From the NCBI GenBank assembly GCA_947625655.1, contig CANQPD010000003.1:118259-182258 (forward strand): a stretch of 64,000 nt of DNA, written 5' to 3'. The position numbers and the translations under genes were made by a program. The DNA is from an uncultured Dysosmobacter sp. (GTDB lineage Bacteria > Bacillota > Clostridia > Oscillospirales > Oscillospiraceae). Of the stretch, positions 16,947 to 24,608 are shown in pieces; the stretch's first letter is position 1; every line of letters begins with the position of its first letter. The notes beneath the pieces are model-generated. The model was not told the origin of the DNA and did no database searches. It saw nothing but the letters and a program-made list of their open reading frames with translations.

Positions 16947-17256
16947 TGGACGGCACCCCCACCACCTGTGCCAGGAATGTGTCCAGGCCTGCCAGCGCCG
17001 CGGCGCATTCGGCGGCCTGTGTGACCGCCTGGTCCAGCTCAGCCCCGGTATGGGAAGACTCATATTCCACCGCCATGGAATCCCTCCTCGCGCAAAGTAA
17101 TTTTCCGTCCCGCAGCCGGACGTTCTCACGATCCGCCGTGATGACACGGGCGGCGTCGGTGGCCGAGATACGGAGCGCCAGGCCCTCGCCGGCCTCTGCG
17201 GGATTGGGGATCAAAGAAACCGCCAGCAGTACCGGCGCAAATGTATCGGCCACCAT
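16939..17256 (-). CDS. Small phage tail protein with partial Ig-like repeat
   Basis: 105 residues. The N-terminus (PVLLAVSLIPNPAEAGEGLA, RISATD) closely resembles the end of the Ig-like protein at 17907-18788 (PVFVSVSLTPNPVDCGATYV, RVKATD), so both carry the same small module. The C-terminal half is helical. The ATG at 17256 follows GAGGAG by 8 bases; a GTG at 17265 is the alternative. Overlaps the next gene. Confidence 0.65.
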   Translation of the reverse strand: MVADTFAPVLLAVSLIPNPAEAGEGLALRISATDAARVITADRENVRLRDGKLLCARRDSMAVEYESSHTGAELDQAVTQAAECAAALAGLDTFLAQVVGVPSNG

Positions 17257-17261
17257 ATCAT

Positions 17262-17543
17262 TCACTCCTCAACACGCACAGTCAGCCGCTTCTTGATGGT
17301 CTGATCACCCAGGGCAAAGGAGACCGTGAGCTTGTACATCCCCGCTCTGTTGGGCTCCAAATACAGAATGATCTGATTGTCCCGGATCTCCGCGGGCCCC
17401 TCAAGGGTCTCCTTGCCGCCGGCCAGTGTATAGGAGGCGTCCCGGAGCGTGAAGCCATGCTCTTTCCCGTCAATAGTGACGGCCAGCATGATCTGCCGCC
17501 GCTCGCCCAGCAGCATATTGTAAACAGATTCTATGGTAATCAA
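17262..17543 (-). CDS. Small phage protein, beta-rich, unknown function
   Basis: 93 residues if the TTG at 17541-17543 is used; it is placed 10 bases after GGGGAGG. Reads TIESVYNMLLGERRQIMLAV, then a beta sandwich-like stretch (FTLRDASYTLAGGKETLEGP, LYLEPNRAGMYKLTVSFALG). This recalls small tail-associated immunoglobulin-like proteins. No named family assigned. Confidence 0.6.
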   Translation of the reverse strand: MITIESVYNMLLGERRQIMLAVTIDGKEHGFTLRDASYTLAGGKETLEGPAEIRDNQIILYLEPNRAGMYKLTVSFALGDQTIKKRLTVRVEE

Positions 17544-17548
17544 ATGGA

Positions 17549-17914
17549 TCAAGCCTCCCCACAAAGATCACAGCGGACCAGCTCCACGCCGATATCCGCC
17601 TGTGAAAACGCAGCTTCTGCATCTGAAACCCGCCCAGTTCTGACATCCGCGCAGGAAAACGCGGTCCGCACATCGTCCAGGGACCAGCCGGCGCCGATGT
17701 CCAAAATCTGAAAGCGGCAGCACAGCTTTGTGACGTCGTAAGTCAGCAGGACCGTGCAGAAGTAAGAGCGGTTCCCGGCGGCATCCTCTGCCCAGAGGGA
17801 AACCGTGTACTCGCCGGAGGCCCTGGCGGGGACTGTGGTCTCCCACAGCCCCGCGGGGGTCCGCTGAAACAGAATCTTCGCACCGTCACAGGTCCCCCAG
17901 ATGGATTTAATCAT
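17549..17914 (-). CDS. Phage tail-associated protein with half Ig-like domain
   Basis: 121 residues starting at MIKSIWG; overlaps the stop of the preceding gene by 8 bases. Residues 1-60 look like one Ig-like strand set (LWETTVPARASGEYTVSLWA, EDAAGNRSYFCTVLLTYDV); the remainder (CRFQILDIGAGWSLDDVRTA) is Cys-containing and unlike the rest. Function unknown; context says virion tail. Confidence 0.6.
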   Translation of the reverse strand: MIKSIWGTCDGAKILFQRTPAGLWETTVPARASGEYTVSLWAEDAAGNRSYFCTVLLTYDVTKLCCRFQILDIGAGWSLDDVRTAFSCADVRTGRVSDAEAAFSQADIGVELVRCDLCGEA

Positions 17915-18788
17915 CGGTGGCCTTGACACGGATGACGTAAGTAGCGCCGCAGTCTACGGGGTTGGGCGTCAGGCTCACGGACACGAAGACAGGCGCGGCG
18001 GTGTCCAGAGTCACCGTACGGGTAATGGCGGCGGTCTTGCCGGCGGAGTCCGTGGCGACGACGGTGATGACGTTCTCCCCCTCGGTCAGCGTGACCGCGG
18101 CGGAGAAGCTGCCGTCGGCATTGACGGTCACGGCCTTGCCGTTGACGGTCACGGAGACATCGGAGGTGGCGTCGTTGGTAACGCCGGACACCACCAGCTC
18201 GCTCTCGTTGGTATACAGGCCATCCCCGGGAGCGGTCAGGGTCAGGGTGGGCGGCACCGTATCGGTGGTGATCGCGGCCGTCACCTGAACAGCGGCGTTG
18301 CCGTCGTGATCTGCGGCGTCGACCGTGATGGTGTGCTCACCGTCCGCGAGGGCGCCGCAGGTCACAGAGAAGGAATAACCGTTCTCGATGGCGCTGTGGG
18401 AGACGCCTTCCAGCGCGACGCCATCCACCTTGACCACCACGGAATCGAGGTCCACGCCGGAGTCGTCGTCAGTAATGCTGAAAGAGATGGAGGGCGTGGC
18501 GGTGGCCAGATAGGAGCCGGTGGTGGGCGCCAGGATGGTGATGACCGGGGCGACCTTCTCCTTGACCTGGAGCTTCAGGGATTCGCCCAGGGTCGCGTGG
18601 GTGACGTCCACAGTGGTGGAGTTGTTGGAGTCGTCGGTGGCGGTGATGGATACCGGGTAGTAGTGGCCCTTCTGCGTATAGCTGGACTTCTGCGGCGCGG
18701 GAACGGAGGCCACCCAATCGCCGGTGGACTCCTCCAGCGTCAGATTGATGACCTGCCCATTGATCAGGGCCTTCATGGTTTTGATCAT
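17907..18788 (-). CDS. Ig-like multi-domain phage tail protein
   Basis: 293 residues with at least three Ig-like repeats. Recognisable units: PVITILAPTTGSYLATATPS, then LTLTAPGDGLYTNESELVVS with VTVNGKAVTVNADGSFSAAV and TVVATDSAGKTAAITRTV, as in Big_9-type domains. Such proteins decorate phage tails and capsids and help adhesion to surface glycans. No signal peptide, fitting a virion protein. The final 30 residues start another repeat that breaks off at KATDD, and its sibling appears in the gene at 16939-17256. Confidence 0.75.
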   Translation of the reverse strand: MIKTMKALINGQVINLTLEESTGDWVASVPAPQKSSYTQKGHYYPVSITATDDSNNSTTVDVTHATLGESLKLQVKEKVAPVITILAPTTGSYLATATPSISFSITDDDSGVDLDSVVVKVDGVALEGVSHSAIENGYSFSVTCGALADGEHTITVDAADHDGNAAVQVTAAITTDTVPPTLTLTAPGDGLYTNESELVVSGVTNDATSDVSVTVNGKAVTVNADGSFSAAVTLTEGENVITVVATDSAGKTAAITRTVTLDTAAPVFVSVSLTPNPVDCGATYVIRVKATDD

Positions 18789-18791
18789 ATC

Positions 18792-18983
18792 TTATCCCTC
18801 CGTATGTTCTTCGGCATACGGCTCACCGATGTACTGCCGGTAAGCCTCCGCGCTGATTTTGCCGGCCCCGGCATCCCGCCTGGCCAGAGTCTTCACGTCC
18901 TGCCGCAGCTCCTCCGGGACCGCGGCAAACGTCCGGGACCCCCGCTGAATACTGCGCCAATAGACTTTCGTGATCGCACTCAT
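18792..18983 (-). CDS. CD1375-like small phage protein
   Basis: 63 residues: VYWRSIQRGSRTFAAVPEEL then RQDVKTLARRD, and a tail GKISAEAYRQYIGEPY. The pattern of an aromatic-rich start and a PxxLxxxVKxL helix is that of CD1375-like proteins, while the end resembles XkdX, both found next to tail-fibre genes. Overlaps its upstream neighbour by 4 bases (ATGA). Confidence 0.6.
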   Translation of the reverse strand: MSAITKVYWRSIQRGSRTFAAVPEELRQDVKTLARRDAGAGKISAEAYRQYIGEPYAEEHTEG

Positions 18984-19474
18984 TCCACCGTTTCCTCCCC
19001 AACATTGTTTTCGCCGCTGGTATTGCCCGCAGCTGCCTGCCCCTCATACAGGGCGATTGCCAGCTCGTCGGCCTCCGCCAGCTGATCCCGCAGGGTGGCA
19101 ATCTCCCGCTCCTGGGCGGCGATGGCGTCCTGCTGTTCCTCGTTCCGGCCGGTCAGCTCCGCCACCTGGGCCTGATACTCCGTGACGTCCCCCAGATACT
19201 GCTGGGCGGTCTGGACCGTCACCGTGTAGCTCCTGGTGTTGTTGGCATAGGTGATGTCCACCACCTCGAAGCCGTAGCCATCCGGCAGGCCCTGCTCACA
19301 GTCCCGGTCCGTCAGCTTCTCGATGACGGGCCTGGCCCAGTTGATGCCCTCGATCTGCTCCAGCGAGGCGTTCTCCCGCTCGAACAGGATCCGGTACTGG
19401 CCGTTCTCCGTGCCCCGGGTGATGAACGATGCCGTCACGCCGTCGATCTTCCAATACTTCCCGAAAAATCCCAT
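18980..19474 (-). CDS. Phage tail protein with C-terminal coiled coil
   Basis: 164 residues from MGFFGKYW, start chosen at 19472-19474 behind GAGGAGGCAACT. Residues 1-100 contain DGVTASFITRGTENGQYRIL and YGFEVVDITYANNTRSYTVT; residues about 100-145 form a coiled coil (EYQAQVAELTGRNEEQQDAI). Similar short proteins precede baseplate or fibre genes in Clostridia phages. Specific role unknown. Confidence 0.65.
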   Translation of the reverse strand: MGFFGKYWKIDGVTASFITRGTENGQYRILFERENASLEQIEGINWARPVIEKLTDRDCEQGLPDGYGFEVVDITYANNTRSYTVTVQTAQQYLGDVTEYQAQVAELTGRNEEQQDAIAAQEREIATLRDQLAEADELAIALYEGQAAAGNTSGENNVGEETVE

Positions 19475-19491
19475 AGTTGCCTCCTCATTGT

Positions 19492-19650
19492 TTATATTGC
19501 ATGGGCACATTCAAATCCCGCCCATGTCGTTGGGTTATCCTCAAACCACTGCCAGGTCAGCTCCACACCCTCCACATCGGCACAGGTGAGGCCGGAGATG
19601 ATAAAGCGCGGATGGGCCGGTTTGATTTGCTCCACTCCATGTCCACAAGC
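19492..19650 (-). pseudogene. 3' remnant of an upstream phage tail gene, frameshifted
   Basis: The frame ending at TAA (19492-19494) reads RFIISGLTCADVEGVELTWQ, then WFEDNPTTWAGFECAHAI, clearly protein-like, and stops 17 bases before the next gene. Going upstream it meets a TGA at 19651-19653, while a second frame (19557-19754) looks coding there (RTVRANARPGEKNELVDMEW). A single-base slip near 19640-19660 or a deletion would explain this. Confidence 0.45.
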
Positions 19651-20073
19651 TCATTCTTTTCGCCCGGGCGGGCATTCGCGCGCACCGTCCTCCCGGGCCA
19701 GGTTCCCGCCAGTCTGGCCCTGGTGGTGTCCAGGGCATCGGCTGCGCCTTCCATATTCCTCCATTGCCGATAAAGCCCTCTCTGTTAGTGGATGCCCAAG
19801 CCCGATAAGTTGCCGCAAAATGTGCAACAGCTCCTCTATTTTTCAAATTTTCACACGCTTGAAACGCAATCTATGGTCTGTCGGAGCCGGGGCCCCGCCT
19901 TACTCACGCACACAGGCTTTACTTGGCGGAGAAAAAGCCCCTCGGTGAACAGTCGCGCAGGGCAGCGTCCCGGACCGCCGTTCAAGGCCTTTCTGTTCCC
20001 CTGCATCAGGATCGGACGCGTCTGTTTTCTCATAAAGCGCCCACCGGCGGAAGTCCCATCTGCAAGCGCTGAC

Positions 20074-20104
20074 ATCAAAAAAATAACGCCGCATTTTCGG
20101 CGTT
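20074..20104 (-). terminator. Orphan minus-strand terminator
   Basis: On the minus strand AACGCCG-AAAATG-CGGCGTT is followed by ATTTTTTTG. There is no gene left upstream of it on this strand, so it either ends a short divergent transcript from the sugar-operon promoter region or is a leftover. Confidence 0.55.
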
Positions 20105-20162
20105 CAATTGCCGGCATTATTCAGCAAAGGAAAATAATCCCGCTCCAAAAAAGCGGTCCTTT

Positions 20163-20212
20163 TACGTAAGCGATTACATGTTGTAAAAGTGCACAATTGA
20201 AAGCGCTTTCAA
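20163..20212 (+). promoter_or_regulatory. Two LacI-type operators upstream of the sugar operon
   Basis: ACGTAAGCGATTACATG (20164-20180) and the perfect 16-bp palindrome TTGAAAGCGCTTTCAA (20197-20212). The second also fits the CcpA cre consensus, so catabolite repression is possible as well as control by the adjacent regulator. Confidence 0.55.
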
Positions 20213-20326
20213 AAATTTATTATACAAATTTGCAAAATGCGCCTTGCATTCCCCGTTCCAAAATGGTAGGTTTATACACAGAAAAAGCTAAATGCAAACT
20301 TTTTTATGGCTAAATTGCCAGCTTTA

Positions 20327-20343
20327 ATTGTAAGGGCTTACAT
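20327..20343 (+). promoter_or_regulatory. LacI-type operator just before the regulator gene
   Basis: TGTAAGGGCTTACA (20329-20342) is palindromic and resembles the TGTAAnCG half-sites upstream; it ends 20 bases before the GTG start, consistent with autorepression. Confidence 0.55.
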
Positions 20344-20362
20344 TTGGAGAGGAGGTGTCCGC

Positions 20363-21352
20363 GTGCCTTCAAATCCCACCATTTATGATGTATCCAGGCT
20401 GTCCGGCGTATCCACCGCCACCGTGTCCCGCGCGTTTTCCAGGCCGGAGCATGTAAAGGAACACACCCGGCGGAAGGTATACGAGGCGGCGGAGGCACTG
20501 CACTACTCTCCCAACGCCATTGCCCGGGCGATGGCCCGTCAGCGGACGGACAAGATCGCCTATCTGATCTGCAAAAAGGATGCCACGGTGCTGGACGAGT
20601 TCTATGCGGGCATCTGTGAGGGCATCATGCACTCTGCAAACCACTCGGAGTTCCAGCTTCTGGTCTCCACGGCGGAAGACTGGCTGCACAATGTCAGCAC
20701 CGCCCAGGCCAAGCAGATCGAGGGCGTGATCCTGGGCGGCGACGCCAAGGCCGAACTGGTGTCTGAACTGCAGAGCCGGGGCGTGGCCGTGGTGCTGGTC
20801 AACAACCGCATGTCGGGCTTTGACCTGCCGTGCGTAGTCTCCGACGAGCGGGGCGGCGTCCGTCAGGCCGTGGAGCATCTGAGCTCCCGCGGCCACCGCC
20901 ACATCGCATTGATCACGGGGCAGTTTTCCCCCTACATTTCCCGGGAGCGCTACACCGCCTTCCGGGACATCATGAAAGAGCACCGCCTGCCCGCGGACGA
21001 CATCCGCCTGTGTGAGCTGAATGTTGAAAGCGCCGCCCAGGCGGCCATGGAGCTTTTGCAGCAGGAGCGGCGCCCCACCGCCGTGTTTGCCGCCAACGAC
21101 ATGATCGCGGCCGGCACGATCAAGGCCGCGCGGCGGCTGGAGCTGCGGCTACCGGAGGATCTGGCTGTGGTCGGCTTTGACGACTCCTCTATCTGCGCCA
21201 TGCTGGAGCCCTCCCTGACCTCTGTGCACATCAACTGCCGCAGAATGGGAGAGCTGTGCGTGGACCGGCTGAAGGCCCTGCTGGACGGGGAAAAGGACAT
21301 TCCCCGCGTCACCGTGATCCCCACGGAGCTGCATGTCCGGGATTCCACATGA
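20363..21352 (+). CDS. LacI-family regulator of the adjacent ABC transporter
   Basis: 329-residue repressor. The helix-turn-helix and hinge are at residues 5-55 (TIYDVSRLSGVSTATVSRAF, then YSPNAIARAMARQRTDKIAY). The ligand-binding core follows, with VLVNNRMSGFDLPCVVSDER, RPTAVFAANDMIAAGTI and the C-terminal LAVVGFDDSSICAMLEPSLT. The GTG at 20363 is supported by GAGGAGG 7 bases before it; upstream in-frame codons have none. Palindromes upstream indicate autoregulation and control of the transport operon that follows on the same strand. Confidence 0.92.
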   Translation: MPSNPTIYDVSRLSGVSTATVSRAFSRPEHVKEHTRRKVYEAAEALHYSPNAIARAMARQRTDKIAYLICKKDATVLDEFYAGICEGIMHSANHSEFQLLVSTAEDWLHNVSTAQAKQIEGVILGGDAKAELVSELQSRGVAVVLVNNRMSGFDLPCVVSDERGGVRQAVEHLSSRGHRHIALITGQFSPYISRERYTAFRDIMKEHRLPADDIRLCELNVESAAQAAMELLQQERRPTAVFAANDMIAAGTIKAARRLELRLPEDLAVVGFDDSSICAMLEPSLTSVHINCRRMGELCVDRLKALLDGEKDIPRVTVIPTELHVRDST

Positions 21353-21463
21353 TCCGCCGCCTCACATACATTTAACATAGATTTTGCGGGAAACCGCTCG
21401 TTTCGCCGCCGGATGCGCTGTATACTTAGGCGAACGAGAGGCCAAGACAGAAGGAGGATATCC

Positions 21464-22303
21464 ATGAAGTCCAAGAAAAAAATCATGTCCGTGGTAAAAG
21501 CCTTCATCAGTGCGGTGCTGCTGTTCATCTCCCTCTTTCCGATCTACTGGCTGGTCGCCATGGCCATCCGCCCCACGGAGGAGATGAAGGGGCATATCCC
21601 CCTGCTCCCGCAGTCGCTGACAGCGGAGCATTTTCTGCAGCTGTTTACAGACGAGGGATTCGGGCAGGCCATTGTCAACAGCCTTCAAACCACCTTCAGC
21701 TCCCTGGCGCTGTCGCTGATCGTGGGTATCTGCGCCGCCTATATCCTGGCCCGCCGGCGCTTCCGTTTCGGCCTGAAAAAGCCGGTGACCTACTGGATTT
21801 TGCTGGTGCGGGTGCTGCCGCCGGTGGCCTTTACGATCCCGCTTTACACCATGTTCAGCAAAATCGGCATCCTGAACACCAAGCTGCCGGTGACGCTGGC
21901 CTGCGTGCTGATCAACGTCCCGCTGATCATCTGGTTTTTGATCAGCTTCTTCCAGGACCTGCCGGAGGAGGTGGAGGAGAGCGCCAAGGTGGACGGCGCC
22001 ACGGAGTGGCAGCTGTTTGTGAAAATCGTCCTGCCTCTGGTGGCGCCGGGCATCGCGGCGGTGGCCATGCTCTCTTTCATGTACGCGTGGAACGAATATA
22101 CATACACCGTAATCTTCACCCGGAGCCCCTCCAACAACACCGTGCCTCTGGCGCTGTCCCTGCTGAATACAGAGGATAACCTGACCAACTTCGGCCTGGT
22201 GGCCGCCGGCGGCGTGGTCTCCGTCATCCCCATCACCCTGTTTGTGATCTTTGCGCAGAACTACTTGATCTCCGGTTTGTCAAGCGGCGCTGTCAAAGAG
22301 TAA
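21464..22303 (+). CDS. Carbohydrate ABC transporter permease (MalG type)
   Basis: Inner-membrane subunit of 279 residues with six predicted helices. The cytoplasmic EAA loop that docks on the ATPase reads EEVEESAKVDGATEWQLFVK then IVLPLVAPG. GAAGGAGGATATCC precedes the ATG; upstream in-frame ATGs are rejected because the start region MKSKKKIMSVVKAF is the usual one. First transporter gene after the repressor. Confidence 0.93.
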   Translation: MKSKKKIMSVVKAFISAVLLFISLFPIYWLVAMAIRPTEEMKGHIPLLPQSLTAEHFLQLFTDEGFGQAIVNSLQTTFSSLALSLIVGICAAYILARRRFRFGLKKPVTYWILLVRVLPPVAFTIPLYTMFSKIGILNTKLPVTLACVLINVPLIIWFLISFFQDLPEEVEESAKVDGATEWQLFVKIVLPLVAPGIAAVAMLSFMYAWNEYTYTVIFTRSPSNNTVPLALSLLNTEDNLTNFGLVAAGGVVSVIPITLFVIFAQNYLISGLSSGAVKE

Positions 22304-22349
22304 CAAAAATAGAAGGAAAGAAGAAACCATCAGATTAGGAGGAAAAGAA

Positions 22350-23609
22350 ATGAAAAAACTGCTTGCTCTGATCCTGACCCTGGCAATGGCACTGTCCCTT
22401 GCGGCTTGCGGCGGCAATGGCAGCGGCTCCGAGGACGGCGGCTCCAATGCCGGATCCGATTCCGGCTCCGGCGAGGCCACCAAGATGACGCTGATCCTGC
22501 GGGCCGGTGCTTACGGCGACGCGCTGAAAGCCGGCCTGGCCGACTTTGAGGCGGAGCACAACGTGGAGATCGAAGTGCAGGAGCTGTCCTTTGACGATCT
22601 GCACACCGGCATCGCGCTGGACGCGGTGAACTCCACCGGCGCTTATGATCTGTGCATGGTGGACGGCTCCTGGATGGCCGAATTCACTGAAAACGGCGTT
22701 CTGGCCAACCTGAGCGCAATGGGCTACAGCTTTGACGACGACATCATCCAGGCCACCACGGACATCTGCATGGTGGGTGACGACATCTATCTGGCGCCCT
22801 TCTTCGGCAATGTCACCGTTATGATGTACAACAAGCAGCTGATCGCCGATGCCGGCTATGCGCCGGAGGACATCACCACCTTTGAGGATCTGCGGGACAT
22901 CGCCCAGAAGACCCATGACGCCGGCAAGACGGGCTTTTTGATCCGCGGCGGCAGCGCCGACAACATCGTCTCCGACTTCATCCCCCACCTGCTGGTCCAC
23001 GGCGGCTGGGTTGTGGATGAGAACAATCAGCCCACCGTCAACACCGATGAATTCAAGGCCGCCATGCAGGAATACCTGGATCTGTATGCCCTGGGCGGCA
23101 CCATGGACAAAGACGATATCGTGGCTGCCATCGACGGCGGCACCGCTGCCCTCGGCCAGGCCTGGCCCGGCTGGTACGTGCCCTCCGCGGACACCGCGGC
23201 CAGCTACACCGTCATTCCCACCAAGCTGAATGACGCGGACACCGAAAAGAACACCTCCATGTACGGCGTGTGGTGCATCGGCATTCCCAACAACGCCCCC
23301 CACAAGGATCTGGCTCTGGCGCTTCTGCAGCACGTTATGAGCGCTGAGGTCCAGCTGGCTTCCATCGAGGTGGGCGGCGTGCCCTGCCGGTACAGCTGCC
23401 TGCTGGATGACGACGTGCTGTCCACGTATCCCCAGTATGAGACCGTCTGTGCCGCCCTGGAGAGCGGTGTGTACCGCCCTGTGATCGCGGAGTGGACGCA
23501 GTTCACCAACATCCTGGGCACCGAGATGGACAACATCATCCAGGGAACCAAGACCATCGACCAAGGTCTGGCGGACGCCCAGAGCCAGCTGGAGGATCTG
23601 ATGGCCTGA
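22350..23609 (+). CDS. Extracellular solute-binding lipoprotein of the ABC transporter
   Basis: 419 residues, family 1 solute-binding protein. Lipobox LAACGG after a short signal peptide, then a Gly/Ser-rich linker (about 24-45) that tethers the protein. The mature part has YDLCMVDGSWMAEFTENGVL and GDDIYLAPFFGNVTVMMYNK, matching the hinge and pocket regions of sugar binders. The ligand cannot be told. AGGAGG lies 8 bases before the ATG. A stem-loop follows the stop codon, as often seen after the abundant binding protein in such operons. Confidence 0.93.
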   Translation: MKKLLALILTLAMALSLAACGGNGSGSEDGGSNAGSDSGSGEATKMTLILRAGAYGDALKAGLADFEAEHNVEIEVQELSFDDLHTGIALDAVNSTGAYDLCMVDGSWMAEFTENGVLANLSAMGYSFDDDIIQATTDICMVGDDIYLAPFFGNVTVMMYNKQLIADAGYAPEDITTFEDLRDIAQKTHDAGKTGFLIRGGSADNIVSDFIPHLLVHGGWVVDENNQPTVNTDEFKAAMQEYLDLYALGGTMDKDDIVAAIDGGTAALGQAWPGWYVPSADTAASYTVIPTKLNDADTEKNTSMYGVWCIGIPNNAPHKDLALALLQHVMSAEVQLASIEVGGVPCRYSCLLDDDVLSTYPQYETVCAALESGVYRPVIAEWTQFTNILGTEMDNIIQGTKTIDQGLADAQSQLEDLMA

Positions 23610-23640
23610 TCTCCCCCTACGCTTTCCCCTGACCGCAGGC

Positions 23641-23673
23641 AGGTCCGGGACGTCCCCGCGGCGTCCCGGACCT
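23641..23673 (+). other. Intercistronic stem-loop after the binding-protein gene
   Basis: AGGTCCGGGACG pairs with CGTCCCGGACCT around TCCCCGCGG. No T-run follows, so it probably protects the upstream mRNA or partly attenuates, giving more binding protein than permease. Confidence 0.6.
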
Positions 23674-23707
23674 CCCTAAAAACCTCTTTGAAGGACGAGG
23701 GCCAGAT

Positions 23708-24604
23708 ATGAGAAGAAATGAAATCAGAAAATTGGGCAGCGCCAGTGCCCAGACAAAGCGGTTCGGCATCTGCATGATTTCCCCCACGGTGCTTCTGCTG
23801 CTGATTATGACCGCGTATCCCCTGGTATTCACCCTGATCTACAGTTTCACCGACTACAACTATTTGAAAGGGACGGACAACGCCTCCTTTATCCTGTTTG
23901 ACAACTATATCAAGCTCTTTAAAAATGACTATTTCCGCCAAGCGGTCGGGAACACCATCAAGTTCACCATCCTCGCGGTGCTGCTGGAGATGGGCCTCGG
24001 ATTGCTGATCGCGGTTTTCATCCATAGCCTGAAGCGGGCCCAGAAGATTATGCGGACACTTCTGCTGCTGCCGTATCTGCTGCCCGCCGTCACGGTGGCG
24101 CTGAGCTGGAGAATGATGCTCTCCTCCAACTACGGCATTATCAACCAGTTTCTGACCAGCCTGGGACTGCCCTGCTACAATTGGTTTTTGGACACCAAGA
24201 CAGCCTTCGGCGCGATTTTGCTGATCGATGTCTGGCAGAACGTCCCCTTTGTGTTTTTACTGCTGTTTGCCTCCTTGCAGTCCGTGCCGGAGGGGCAGTA
24301 TGAGGCCGCCCGCATTGATGGCGCCGACGCGCTTCACCAGTTCTGGTACATCACCATTCCCAACATCAAAAACAGCCTGGCCCTGTGCGCTCTGCTTCGG
24401 ACCATCGATACCTTCCGCCTTTTCGAAAAGGTCAACGTCCTGACCGGCGGCGGCCCCGCGGGCACCACCTCCACCATCACCCAGTATCTGTACAACTACG
24501 GCATCAAATCCCTGGATTTCGGCTTCGGCAGCGCCGGCGCCATTGTCATGACGCTCCTGGTCCTGATCCTCTCCAGCTTCTACATCAAACGCGCGATGGG
24601 TTGA
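23708..24604 (+). CDS. Carbohydrate ABC transporter permease (MalF type)
   Basis: 298 residues, six predicted helices, SPTVLLLLIMTAYPLVFTLI at the first. The EAA loop is EGQYEAARIDGADALHQFWY then ITIPNIKNS; the end MTLLVLILSSFYIKRAMG is typical. Partner of the permease at 21464. The gene order permease - binding protein - permease is unusual; the binding protein normally comes first. Confidence 0.93.
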   Translation: MRRNEIRKLGSASAQTKRFGICMISPTVLLLLIMTAYPLVFTLIYSFTDYNYLKGTDNASFILFDNYIKLFKNDYFRQAVGNTIKFTILAVLLEMGLGLLIAVFIHSLKRAQKIMRTLLLLPYLLPAVTVALSWRMMLSSNYGIINQFLTSLGLPCYNWFLDTKTAFGAILLIDVWQNVPFVFLLLFASLQSVPEGQYEAARIDGADALHQFWYITIPNIKNSLALCALLRTIDTFRLFEKVNVLTGGGPAGTTSTITQYLYNYGIKSLDFGFGSAGAIVMTLLVLILSSFYIKRAMG

Positions 24605-24608
24605 GCCG

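Larger units (their letters stand above)
16204..19650 (-). mobile_element. Phage tail-module remnant
   Basis: Seven closely packed, overlapping minus-strand genes with phage-like content (Ig-like domain proteins, a CD1375-like small protein, coiled-coil tail protein), flanked by a 5' fragment of an XhlA-like gene on one side and a frameshifted 3' fragment on the other. No integrase, capsid or lysis genes are present. The left edge is fused to apbE. Confidence 0.75.
19651..20362. other. Gene-poor gap between the phage remnant and the sugar operon
   Basis: Apart from the fragment of phage frame at its left edge, no credible gene is seen. The right half turns AT-rich and contains a minus-strand terminator (20074-20104) and three LacI-type palindromes (20163-20180, 20197-20212, 20327-20343). 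The missing apbE 3' end was looked for here and not found. Confidence 0.6.

Noticed and set aside
19541-19846. 101-codon minus-strand frame upstream of the phage tail genes
   Set aside because: Pro/Trp/Arg-rich; the frame ending at 19492 next to it is far more protein-like, so this is a shadow or the product of a frameshift.
19870-20050. Fourth copy of the dispersed structured repeat
   Set aside because: It shares only short GC-rich words; the CTCGCTTTT, CATTCGAT and GTACTCCCC blocks and the end stems are missing.
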